DNA from: Echinarachnius parma
Lineage: Eukaryota; Echinodermata; Echinoidea; Clypeasteroida; Echinarachniidae
DNA length: 64,000 bases
Direction of reading: 5' to 3'
NCBI GenBank assembly: GCA_037951105.1
Contig: JBAMJV010003019.1
Span: forward strand, 41,001-105,000
Part shown: positions 23,201 to 31,916 of the stretch, piece by piece
How positions within the stretch are numbered: position 1 is the stretch's first letter
How the letters are laid out: the number at the start of each line of letters is the position of its first letter
Notes under the pieces: model-generated
The model's database searches: none
What the model was told of the DNA's origin: nothing
The model's input: the letters and a program-made list of their open reading frames with translations, nothing else
Position numbers and translations under genes: made by a program

Positions 23201-24663
23201 ATCAGATCATACACAGGATTGTCGACACCAAGCACCTCAATCGTTCCCGTGAAATAGGGTGTGTCAACATGAACATTCGCTACTGGAAATGTCCTTACCG
23301 TGCCATCAATCAGAATGCACGTCCTCTTCTGTTCAGTCATCTGTGACGGTTCGATGAAGTCCGCTCGGGCTACCGCTGTCGAGCAGCCGCTATCTCGAAG
23401 CACATCGACCTCACGGTTGTTCAGCAGTCCCCTGGCCACCGGCATGGTTCTCACTGGCTTCGTTCCACCCACTTCACTCAAGCGTCGTACTGCCGGGTCA
23501 ACAGTCAGTGCATCAGCATCGAGGTTGCAGGAGACACAAGAATCCAAAAGTAAGAATCCTTCCTCACCAGTCCTGTTGCCACGCGTGCTCCGTTTCTGGT
23601 CACGGTTCTCGGCCGTAGGACCCGCGGAGTCGCCCTCACGACCCGTCGTCGCATCCTTCCCCTCGCCTGACCGTGGACTTGGTTCGACTAAGCCGGCCCC
23701 CAGCTTCTCTGACCTTGGGCGCTTGGTGCAGTCACGTGCCCTATGTCCTGGACTTCCGCATATGTAGCACACACCCTTGTTTGGTGGCCCACCACCTTTT
23801 GGCCTGCTGTCCGGCTGTTTCTGACGACCACCTGTATCAGGACGACGATTGGATGGAACATGTTTATCATTAGATTGACCTTTGCCACCGGGGTGCACAT
23901 TCCACCCCGTACGTGACTCGATATACCTGTCGGCAGCGTCGATCAGGTGTCCCAGATTCCTAGGCCGATTTTCCTTGATGAACATGGCCATGGAATGTGG
24001 ACAACTCGTGTAGAATTGTTCCATTAGCATCAACTCTACCAAATTCTCATATCCGGGTTGTAAACCCGATAACTTCATCCAATTGATCAAATAGCTCCGC
24101 ATCCTACTCACAAACTGGGAGGCAGACTCCCCACTCTCCGGTTTCGCTGCACGCAGCTTCTTACGGAAACCCTCACTAGTTAACGAATATCGCTCCAATA
24201 GCGCTTGCTTAACTTTGGTGTAGTCCCGAGAATCATCCTCATCAATCCTAGCGTACGTTTCCAACGCCTTTCCTGTAAGTAGCGCACTCAAATGGGATGC
24301 CCAGTACCCAACAGGCCATTGTTGAGCCTTTGCATATCGCTCAAACCTACTCAAATAAGCGTCCATCTGGTCCTTCCCATCCTGGAAAGCAGGTAACTTA
24401 GGCGCCCTACCCGCAGTATTTTCCGCCTGCGCTGCGCTGCCTATGCTAGCTTGATTTCGATTTCTCGCCTCCTCGAGATCTATCTTTAACTTTAACAACT
24501 CCTGTTCTGCAAGTAAGTTTTCCCTTACTTCCGCTCGCTGGTCTCTCTCACTGTTCTGTTCTGCTTTCTCTCGTGCGCGCTCATCCTCAACAAACTGCTT
24601 CAACGCAGCCCCTTCCAAACCGAAAGTCTTCCCAATCGAAACCAGGTTTCCCAAATCCATCAC
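20176..24663 (-). CDS. Gag-Pol polyprotein, order Gag-PR-INT-RT-RNase H
   Basis: A single 1,495-residue frame for retrotransposition. Gag has an amino-terminal coiled, charged segment (about 20-70), a capsid-like core (about 85-250) and one CCHC zinc knuckle (C299, C302, H307, C312). The aspartic protease motif is LRDSGCS (D424). The integrase follows: zinc-binding H618/H625/C655/C658, catalytic D688, D748 and E784 (D-D35-E), and a GPF module near 925. Reverse transcriptase comes after it, with D1152 and the FIDD box (1212-1215). RNase H is last, with D1363, E1402 or E1404, and D1429. No frameshift separates gag and pol. The usual closing ADxLSR motif of Gypsy RNase H is missing: after GTDNV the frame runs into the LTR and ends 28 residues later. 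No chromodomain or envelope gene is seen. The methionine at 24663 is the first in the frame and precedes Gag plausibly. Confidence 0.95.
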   Translation of the reverse strand: MMDLGNLVSIGKTFGLEGAALKQFVEDERAREKAEQNSERDQRAEVRENLLAEQELLKLKIDLEEARNRNQASIGSAAQAENTAGRAPKLPAFQDGKDQMDAYLSRFERYAKAQQWPVGYWASHLSALLTGKALETYARIDEDDSRDYTKVKQALLERYSLTSEGFRKKLRAAKPESGESASQFVSRMRSYLINWMKLSGLQPGYENLVELMLMEQFYTSCPHSMAMFIKENRPRNLGHLIDAADRYIESRTGWNVHPGGKGQSNDKHVPSNRRPDTGGRQKQPDSRPKGGGPPNKGVCYICGSPGHRARDCTKRPRSEKLGAGLVEPSPRSGEGKDATTGREGDSAGPTAENRDQKRSTRGNRTGEEGFLLLDSCVSCNLDADALTVDPAVRRLSEVGGTKPVRTMPVARGLLNNREVDVLRDSGCSTAVARADFIEPSQMTEQKRTCILIDGTVRTFPVANVHVDTPYFTGTIEVLGVDNPVYDLILGNVPGVRPPNAPDGEWRPREQPHPEGLAVETRSQRRNTERPLRELNVPGQVAIVTADQFRQEQENDSSLNGVRRKIDSKVETVSHSGKSVMFVMKGKYMYRRLSAPQTDVIWQLIVPEKFRRHVMSLAHESILGGHLGNHKTLEKITANFHWPGVGADVRRYCRSCDGCQRSSPKGKVVKVPLGATPLIDEPFRRVAVDLVGPIKPITGKGNRYILTLVDYATRYPEAVALRNIDTPTVAEALLAIFSRVGFPREMLTDRGSQFTSEIMREVCRLISIDHFTTTPYHPACNGLVERFNGTLKLMLKKMCEERPSDWDRYLDALLFAYREIPQDSTGFAPFELLYGRVVRGPLMIVKELWTNDHTQPETKTTYQFVLDLKEKMAKTVEMAQGELRKSHDRYRQSYNRKARQRSFKIGDEVLVLLPTDNNKLLMHWKGPFRVVGTVGKLDYRVDMGHRVTTLHANLLKRYHRRDEPGDEARPGTPLDVAATAVVEDEDIDDDEVLSRRMSNEALLHLPTTRRTQGVEDVNIDAGLTGKQREQVKRLLNEFEEVLTDVPGVTTAGEHDIRLTHDEAIKSRPYPIPHAMRQTVREEVKEMMDLGVIEPSSSPYASPLVLVKKKDGSNRFCCDFRKLNAATITDAEPIPDQEEIFAKLAGDRYFTKIDLTKGYWQVPLTEAARPMTAFITPDGLYQFLTMPFGLVNAPASFSRMMRTVLRGVQCVDNFIDDILIHTRTWEHHLEVLRQVMCRLREANLKAKPKKCFVGHETIEFLGHEVSKYCVKPNLDKIDAIVNAPQPRTKKQLRSFLGLAGYYRKFVPNFSAIAVPLTDRTKKGEPNEVRWEDAQEQAFRSLKALLANDPILHLPDVQKQFILRTDASDAGVGAVLLQDDEGKKFPVAYASKKLLPRERAYSTIEKECLAVVWAVQKFEPYLYGREFVLEVDHEPLRSMKKGKVANGRVMRWALALQPYQYRVEAIKGTDNVAPPLFTFESCASFKTKYFENRTYPGH

Positions 24664-24951
24664 TCATGCACCTCTCACAAATCGGCACACAGAAAAGGGG
24701 AATGGGGAAAATATCACTTACCAGCTATCGGGCTGAGCTGAGCAGAGATGAGCAGGCTTGACCGCAGGGACAGAGGCAAAGCAACGGAACAGCTGGTCGC
24801 GTAGAGGCTTCTGTAGTACCAAAAACAAACTCAAACTTCTACGTTAGAACAGAGCAATAATTCAAACGATAAGGCAGCAATAATTATACATACACATGCA
24901 AATCGTTAAAATTGTCCAAATTATTTGAACAGCTACAAACCCTTAAGGAAT
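24664..24951 (-). other. Leader between primer-binding site and gag
   Basis: About 290 untranslated bases in element orientation between the PBS and the Gag start codon. No additional gene is seen. In other retrotransposons such leaders carry packaging and dimerisation signals, but none can be pointed out here. Confidence 0.5.
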
Positions 24952-24969
24952 GTCCCTTCGTGGTCGCCA
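24952..24969 (-). promoter_or_regulatory. Primer-binding site (tRNA, probably arginine)
   Basis: On the plus strand these 18 bases read as a tRNA 3' end, GTCCCTTCGTGGTCGCCA, so the element strand carries its complement beginning TGGCGACCACG. It lies five bases inside the 5' LTR. The acceptor-like CGTGGTC plus G discriminator resembles eukaryotic arginine tRNA (UCG type). The tRNA identity is inference; the PBS assignment itself is strong. Confidence 0.75.
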
Positions 24970-24974
24970 AAAAT

Positions 24975-27064
24975 TGTCAAAAGGTTTGCGGCATACCACA
25001 GAACAAATAAATCAAGCGCAATGTACACAGGTATTAACAAATAAATTGAGAATTTTAATTACGATTAAGTACAATATTTGCTGGTCAAGTAGAAAGTAAT
25101 CAAATGTTCAGCTAGCTGCTGATATTAATAATGTTCAAGAGTTCAGGCTATCAGCCAGTGTTTTATCGCGATACCGGTTTACCCGCGGAAGAGTGTCCCA
25201 CGCTACCGTGCTTGTCGAACCCAGTTCGATGTCGGTGCCCGTCCGTAGCGCGCGGAGACGTGCTCGCGAAGACCCACGTGGTCGTCACGCGCGAAGATCT
25301 GCCGTCGTCGTTAACGCTTCCCGGGGTGACGCTGTTGCCCTCGTCTGACGTTGTCCAGCCAGTGTCCCAGTGTCTGTTGACTGGAGCCCAAATTCCGCCT
25401 GAGCGTATGCGGCTGCAAAAATAAAACATCCATAAAACTTGCGAATATATACTCAAGCAGCATCTTCCTGCTGGATTAAATCAATGTTATGAGTAAATAA
25501 TGACGCATATTCATGAACTAAAATCATCGTATCAATTTGCTATGAGAACAACAGTTAACTGTCATTACAACTCATGTATCATTACAGAATAGTATATTTT
25601 CAATTTATCATTCGTTATATTCCATTTTCAATCTATTACTCGTTAAGTAAAGCGCCATGAACCATTTGTATTAGCGCTATATAAGTAATTATATTGTTTT
25701 GTACACGGAATATTCGATGCAAAGTCTCACTTGTACTACTACAAACTATAATTTCAATTCTCTAAGTATTCCACCACTTGCTGTAAATATTCGCACTTCG
25801 TTTAGAGCTAGTGCGTATTATACACCAAAACACATTTACTAATTTGTTCTGAGAGGATTTAACATGGAATATATTTCATACAACGAAATCGTCATTATAC
25901 ACAACTCACAGCTACCTTTGGTTTGTGTAGCCCACGCAAAGCACAAAACAATTATAATACTTTGTTCAGAACACACCTCATTTATGCATTACATTATATA
26001 TAAAACAGATATACAATTACGTATTCAAAACTTACAGCTATCTGTCGTTTGCGAAGCCTGTGAGAAGCTGAAAACCGATGCTTGCCATCCCGGAGGAATC
26101 CGTCTCTAAATTCCACGGTCGTCTGCACAATCTGCTATTACAGCCCGATTACTTGGCAGAACAATTTAAGGGGAAAACACTCGCTCTCACGGCAAAGTAC
26201 TCGTTCGCCCCGAACTTCCCGCGTCTCAAGACACGCCTCCAATTGGTGGCTAAACAGGTCTGCCCTCATTCAGATCTTAGTGGCTTCTGCTGTCTCTCAA
26301 ATCCGCCTCAACTCTCATACCCAGATCACCACATTCACCAGTGTACACATCCCGTTCACCCAATCACAGACTGTGGAGTGTACAACAATTCGCCCAATCA
26401 CCGATCACCCTGCTATCATGTGACTACAGCGCGCAACTCTAATTGGCCCTAAAACGCGGTAACGACCCCAGCGTCCCGTTACTAGGCGCGGCGCTAATTC
26501 ATACACAAATCACAGCCCCGTGTCCGATCGTGCGCACCAATCACAGTGCGACACGCAATCGCGCTATCCCCCACAACTAATAACCGAACTCGCTGCTATG
26601 CCGGGCAATCAATAAAACACGCACAAGTTGAACAAGCGCTACCTAATGGAGCGATACACGGAACAATACAATTACAAACCATCATCCACTCTGCACGTGC
26701 TGGGTACTTGCCCACATAAACTAAACAAACTAGTCTGGGCTCAAGTCTACTGTGACAGCGATAACCGCCCGCTTGTCCACCTTTGAATAAAAATTGCTCA
26801 ATACAAAATTTGGAAAGAGCCAGGTAATTCCTTATGTTATATACAAAATGTTTTTATAATTTATTCGGTATTTCTTTGTCTTTTAACTACATTTTTTAAA
26901 ACTAAAATTTAGCTCTTTTGAGCCCAAGGAAAAACGATAATTCCATATTTGGTACACAAATTAACTTTTTCAGCGTAGACTAAAGGCCAGGATAGGTACG
27001 ATTTTCGAAATATTTTGTTTTAAAAGATGCGCAAGACTCGAAAGTAAAAAGTGGCGGGGCGTCA
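24975..27064 (-). repeat. 5' LTR of the Gmr1-like element
   Basis: Right direct repeat, nearly identical to the left LTR. Its outer edge reads GTCA where the left LTR has GACA, a single change near the terminus. The transcription start and U3/R/U5 borders cannot be fixed by eye. Confidence 0.93.
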
Positions 27065-27074
27065 TCTTTACGCG

Positions 27075-28262
27075 TTCTCGAGCAATCTGAAAAATTGCGG
27101 AGGTGTGTGGGTGGGGGGGGGGGGGGGCATATTGCATAATGGGCCCCGGCCTCTGAAGGGTAAGACATCCTAAATTAAAATATAAAGAACTACCCGACCA
27201 AAATTACTGATCGTTTAATTGTTCTTTGTAAAAGCTGCCCTGTACCGTGAACCTAGTCATCATCTTTCTTTATTATGGCAAGTGTCCTGTTCCGGTTTTT
27301 TCCGAGCATCATATCCATACCCACTATGTCCAGTCCCAGTCGCATTGCATAGGATACACAGGCATAACGGACTAATTTTTCTCAGGAGGGTTGAGAACTT
27401 TTGCCCGAATAATAATCCTTCCCGTGTTATCACCTGAAAAAAGCAACAAAAACAAACTGTGACCAGGTCTCTGCCTAATTGGTGCCAGAAAATACAATTT
27501 GATAATTTATATGATAATATTGCCCGATTTTGAGCTGATTTCCGTGAAAATTATGTTATATTGCCTAAAAATGACATGAATTCCCGCCATGTATGGTTTT
27601 ACTAGATGAATTACCCAAAGTGTGAGGCGTTTTTTTTTTTTGTTGCCCGGATATGGTCGTTTGAAAACCTCCCGGGACATGCGGGAGGGGGTGGGTGCAC
27701 TTTGATAAAGGCAATACTAAATAAAAACATATTTCCGTTCCAATAGATTTTTCGAATAAGATTGGATTTTACAATGCCGGTTATAATTAATAAATTCGTG
27801 GGGGTGGACCACCTAATGTCAATAGTGATTCTTTTCAATTTTTTGTCAATCAATTAAGTCCTAAGAATCAGTTATATCGGTATATGGGGTGATGTTTTGT
27901 TTTGCCTTACTTGTCATATACGTAGTACATGTTCCCGAGCAATCTGAACAATTGAGGAGGTGGGGGGGGGGGGGGGGGGGCATAATGGGCCCCGCGCCCC
28001 CGCGCACTGAAGGGTAAGACATCATGAATTTAAATAAAAAGAACTACCGACCAAAATTAGTGATCGTTTAATTGTTCTTTGTAAAAGCTGCCCTGTCCCG
28101 TGAACCTAGTCATCATCTTTCTTTATTATGACAAGTTTCCTGTTCCGGTTTTTCGGACCATCATACCCATACCCACTATGTCCAGTCGCATGACATAGGA
28201 TACACAGGCGTAACGGGCTAATTTTTCTCAGGAGGGTTGAGAACTTTTGCCCGAATATTAAT
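27075..28262. repeat. Duplicated repeat block beside the LTR element
   Basis: The stretch 27075-27440 (GAGCAATCTGAA, a G run, CATAATGGGCCCC, then GAAGGGTAAGACATC and AAAGCTGCCCTGT) recurs at 27945-28262 in the same orientation with few changes. Between them, 27600-27910 carries TGCCCGGATATGGTCGTTTG and the AATGCCGGTTATAATTAAT tail, which recur at 30100-30420. Confidence 0.7.
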
Positions 28263-28516
28263 CATTCCCGTTTTACTTTTACTTCACGCATATACAGCAA
28301 ACAACGACTAACGCCAATAACTGCAGTTTTGGTAGTTTATTGTGTCAATTGAGCAGCAAGTGCAATTATAATAAACATTCCATACAAGGAATGTGAAAAT
28401 AAGTTCATAAAACAAATTGGTGCAATATTCAAACTTATACGTGGTAAACAAATCCATTGGCCCATTTATAACGTCTTGAGATGATAAGGGTAATCCAATA
28501 TAGTTATTTAATTCGT

Positions 28517-28735
28517 AATGCTAGGCGAGAACAAGGTCCCAACCATTACTATTCAACAATCGTGTCTTATTCGATCCCAAGTCAGTGATCATATAATCAT
28601 AAGATATTCGCGAGGGAAATCACAAGTCAAACCCCTCCCTGTTTCCGCTCCCAAGAGAATTTCACTGACTGGATTAATCGGTCTCTTGGAACATGTGGAA
28701 TAACAGGGGGTATAATTATCAATATAACAAATCCA
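28517..28735. repeat. Dispersed repeat, empty-site copy
   Basis: Contains CTAGGCGAGAACAAGG, TTCGATCCCAAGTCAG, TTCGCGAGGG and CCCTGTTTCCGCTCCCAAG, followed by AGAATTTCACTGACTGGAT. A second copy at 29008-29630 has the same order of words but is interrupted by a MITE, so this copy shows the pre-insertion sequence. Confidence 0.7.
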
Positions 28736-29007
28736 TCCCCGCAGAATAAACTGACCTCGCTACCATATCCAAATACACAAGAACAATTAACCTATAAATC
28801 CCTACTTTCATCTGAAGTCGTATCAATACAACATAAGAAATATATTATTAAACTGTATGACCTATATAGCGGCCTAAAATAACATATTTCCGCCTAATGA
28901 AGTTCATCAATCAATCGATAATGTTATGACAATACTTTATTGCAACTTATCATCTATATTTACAGAGGGCCCATGATAAGTCTAGTACAGTACAAATATT
29001 TCAATCA

Positions 29008-29148
29008 TAACGCTAGTCGAGAACAGATTCCACAAATACTATCAAACTATCATGCCTTGTTCGATCCCAGTCAGAGATCATTGATTTGTAAGGCCTTCGC
29101 GAGGGATATCACGAGTCAAACCCTCCCTGTTTCCGCTCCCAAGAGAAT
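29008..29148. repeat. Dispersed repeat, left part of interrupted copy
   Basis: Matches 28517-28667 and stops at GAGAAT, where the MITE at 29149 begins. The homology resumes at 29576 with GTCACTGACTGGATAAATCG. Confidence 0.65.
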
Positions 29149-29572
29149 AGCGTCTTTTCGCTCTGCGACGCATGTACGGCGACGGGGGATTTAAATCCGC
29201 TGTGACCGTCCCGTACTCTGGCTACCGTCGCGATCTATTTGCAGTTTCGCAATTCTGAATACGCGGGAGTAGTTCACTCGTTCCATTTATCATGCATGTT
29301 GTACTATAAGCATACGGTATACAAATCACAACATACTGTGCATGCAGCGCGTGTGTACGAATCAGTGCATGAAACACGTGAGGCAGCGAGCCTCGCCGTC
29401 CAAGCGCTCTGATTGGCTGATCACGTACCCGCGTAGCGGCTCTACGACCGACGTTAATTCGGTCAAATACCGTCCTAGGTTTGGCCGCTACGCGGAAATT
29501 TTCGCTCTGAGTGCGACCCCCCGCTAAGATTAGCGTTGTAGCCACACTCCCGTCGCAGAGCGAAAAGACGCT
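29149..29572. mobile_element. MITE with AGCGTC...GACGCT ends and 3-bp AAT duplication
   Basis: Terminal inverted repeats of about 22 bases start AGCGTCTTTTCGCTCTGCG and end with the inverse. They are flanked by AAT (29146-29148 and 29573-29575). Removing the element plus one AAT restores GAGAAT-GTCACTGACTGG, matching the empty copy at 28664 (GAGAAT-TTCACTGACTGG). A 3-bp AT-rich duplication is compatible with PIF/Harbinger; a TA reading is less consistent with the empty site. Non-coding. Confidence 0.75.
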
Positions 29573-29575
29573 AAT

Positions 29576-30640
29576 GTCACTGACTGGATAAATCGTAGAA
29601 CAAACTAATCTGTCTCGCTACCATTCCAAATTTAAAAAAAAAACAAAAAAAACGTGCATTTTCCAAAATCGTGTCCCAACAGTCGGGGATCTCAGTCTCT
29701 TTAGCGGGTGAACAAAATCCAAGCAGGAGCGAAAAAACACCACCCAAAAATATATAGTAGGAGAAAAGAAAGGTCGATAAAAAAAAAACCTGCGCCCCCA
29801 ATGTGTGGGCAACCAAGCATACGCCCTTGGATGTCGTAACACGATCGAACTAACTGAAACTAATGCATCAGTTATCACTTCATCGGCAACTTGGCTGTTT
29901 GGTGTATCAACAATAATAAGCGTATCTTTATATATAATGTGAACAGGTCTCTGCCTCATTGGTGCCAGAAATTTTTTTTTTGATAATTTATTGCAAAACA
30001 AATATAACACAATTTTGCCCGATTATGAGCTAATTTTCCGGAAAATTCTCTTATATTGCCTAAACATTACATGAATTCCCGCCCTATATGGTTTTACCGG
30101 GCTAATTACCTAAAGTGTGATGCGTTTTTTTTTTGTTGTTGCCCGGATATGGTCGTTTGAAAACCTCCCGGGAGGGGGTGGGTGTACTTTGATAAAGGCA
30201 ATACTGAATAATAATAAAATACTTCCGTTTGAATAGGTTTTTCGAATAAGAATACATTTTACAATGCCGGTTGTAATTTAAAAATTCGTGGGGGTGGACC
30301 ACCTAATGTCAATAATGATTCTTTTCAATTTCTTGTCAATCTAAGAATCAGTTTCTTTTTCATTTCATCCGCGGTAAATGGGGTGATGTTTGCTTCGCGT
30401 TACTTGTCATATACTACATGTAGTAGGCCTTATTTAGACAGTTGATGTTACAAAGGTACTCATCCAGTCGTGGAGCTCTACGCATCTCGTTCCGACCACC
30501 CCACCCCACCACAAATGGGAAAAATCCTAGCTACGCAGTTACTTTGTTAAATATTTCCCCAGAAAAGGTGTTTGTAGGCAAATGCGTCGATTTCTTCTCG
30601 CCATTGGAAGGGATGATACGTCATTTCGACCATTTTTTAT
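29576..30640. repeat. Repeat-rich intronic sequence
   Basis: No exon is seen. 29930-30440 duplicates 27440-27910 (GTCTCTGCCT-ATTGGTGCCAGAAA, GCCCGGATATGGTCGTTTG, TTCGTGGGGGTGGACCACCT). 30586-30640 is an inverted fragment of the repeat at 1-195 and 42050-42200. Confidence 0.55.
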
Positions 30641-31081
30641 TTTTTATTTGAGCAGATTAACACTGTCAAGATATGGTTTAAAGAAACTTTTGTATCAACT
30701 TTTCGCATAATGAATGAGAGGGGACAATTTCCCTTCATCTTAATGTTATTCTATATTTCGGAACCACATATATGGGGGGGGGGGGGGGGCGCACCTCATT
30801 TTATTTAATATTAGTACTTCTTTTTTTCTATTTTTTTTTTTTTTATTTTTGTTGGGGGGGGGGGCGGATATAACCGATAACATATTTCTATCCGTTTGGA
30901 TTTTACATTATCCCCGCAGAAGGGAAGGTGTACATAAACTTACAATGTTTGGATACAACATCATTGCTGCCAAGCCCCCACACACACCTCTCCGCCTCTT
31001 CTTGAATATTTTCCCGAAGAAAGTAATACAGAATAAGGCATGGAATAAAATTGTTTTTTAACCCATTTGGCTTTATTGCAG
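30641..31081. other. 3' part of Ly6 intron 1
   Basis: Holds two G runs (about 30774-30789 and 30855-30863) and a T-rich tract, then the polypyrimidine tract and acceptor for exon 2. No gene is seen. Confidence 0.45.
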
Positions 31082-31191
31082 TGCTTATTGACGCTACAGT
31101 TGGAACAAAGTGCTACGTTTGTGGAGCATATGATGATGGCTGTTTTGGGAACTGGGAGATGAACACAGCGGAATGTGAACATGGATGCGCG
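31082..31191 (+). CDS. Ly6/uPAR-like protein, exon 2 (first half of LU domain)
   Basis: The acceptor is TTTATTGCAG. The exon encodes the end of the signal peptide and the first part of a three-finger domain starting KCYVCGAYDDGCF, a typical Ly6 amino end (C-x2-C, then further cysteines), and ends ...ECEHGCA. The only frame-preserving exit is at GCG|GCAAGT, a GC-type donor. Using the nearest GT (31196-31197) would throw exon 3 out of frame into an early stop. The phases (1 in, 0 out) agree with both neighbouring exons. The function of this protein cannot be told from sequence; relatives are cell-surface or secreted binding proteins. Confidence 0.85.
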
Positions 31192-31712
31192 GCAAGTTAA
31201 TTCATAAATTTATTATGCACAAAAAAGAGAAGATGTTTGTGATTAAAAACAACAGATGAACAGTTCAAATTATTAGAAAATCTTCAAAAACGGTGTCATA
31301 TAAAAGTCAATATTTTGTGTTAAGTTTATGCTTCAAATTACGAACATGACATTTATCGTTTTGTGCTCTCCAATCCTAAATGTTGTAAGCAAGCATTAAA
31401 ACATTGTATGCAACTAATGCATTAAAGAACGTTTGAAAACTTTAAAAAAATCATTGGTCGTTTTTGAGTGTGTAAAAATAGGAACTTTGTCTGCAGCCGA
31501 ATATAATCGTAATCATAATCCACACCATCATCTCCATCCTCATCCACATAATTTCTACCACTACTATCATTATCAACGTAATCATCATCATGATATTCAT
31601 CATCTTCATCATCATCAACTTTATAATTCAACTTAATTTGTGTACATTACAATGTCATTTTGTATCATTAGTATTATTACTATTAATATTTGTTTGTTTC
31701 CTTTACTTACAG
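31192..31712 (+). other. Intron 2 of the Ly6-like gene, GC-AG type
   Basis: Begins GCAAGT and ends TTACTTACAG. The interior includes a CAT/ATC-rich microsatellite at about 31520-31620. GC-AG introns are a minor but well-known class spliced by the major spliceosome; here the frame of exons 2 and 3 only closes with this pair. Confidence 0.75.
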
Positions 31713-31916
31713 AAAGGCGTCTCCTCAAGTGGCGCCGGTAGGTGGTGTCATGACCCATCCAGAGATAGCTTTTGTGAACAGTGCCGAGATAACGGAGATT
31801 GCTACTACTGCTGTACATCAAACCTTTGCAACTCTGCCGTGGTAGCGAGTGCACGCCATGGCTACGTTGCCATTGTAGCTGCGGGAGCTGCCATGTTGAC
31901 TTCTCGATTCTTTTAA
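31713..31916 (+). CDS. Ly6/uPAR-like protein, exon 3 (CCxxxLCN end and GPI signal)
   Basis: The acceptor is TTACTTACAG. The exon encodes 67 residues. It completes the LU (Ly6/uPAR) domain with the diagnostic CCTSNLCNS motif, preceded by WCHD, FCEQC and DCYYCC, and finishes with a small-residue and hydrophobic tail (GYVAIVAAGAAMLTSRFF) at the stop codon. That tail looks like a GPI-attachment signal, with the probable attachment site among N/S/A residues after LCN. The spliced protein is 116 residues with 12 cysteines in its mature part, the size of a single-domain Ly6 protein. Orthology to a named Ly6 gene is not claimed. Confidence 0.88.
   Translation, partial: KGVSSSGAGRWCHDPSRDSFCEQCRDNGDCYYCCTSNLCNSAVVASARHGYVAIVAAGAAMLTSRFF

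Larger units (their letters stand above)
18171..27064 (-). mobile_element. Intact Gmr1-like Ty3/Gypsy LTR retrotransposon
   Basis: The complete element is 8,894 bases: two about 2,090-base direct LTRs (18171-20260 and 24975-27064), a primer-binding site next to the right LTR, and one uninterrupted 1,495-codon Gag-Pol frame on the minus strand. In element orientation the 5' LTR is the right-hand copy. The integrase precedes reverse transcriptase, unlike most Gypsy elements; this is the order reported for the Gmr1 group in deuterostomes. The LTRs appear identical except at two positions noticed by eye (20179/26983 and 20258/27062), indicating recent insertion. No matching target-site duplication was found (GCGAT before, TCTTT after). 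Confidence 0.93.
17450..31081 (+). other. Intron 1 of the Ly6-like gene (13.6 kb)
   Basis: Bounded by GTAAGT and TTGCAG. It holds the 8.9-kb antisense LTR retrotransposon and, downstream of it, duplicated repeats and a MITE (27.1-30.6 kb). Removing the LTR element would leave about 4.7 kb. The stretch 17455-18170 before the element shows no recognisable gene. Confidence 0.7.

Noticed and set aside
31422-31636. Histidine/aspartate-rich frames
   Set aside because: CAT/ATC microsatellite inside intron 2 of the Ly6-like gene.
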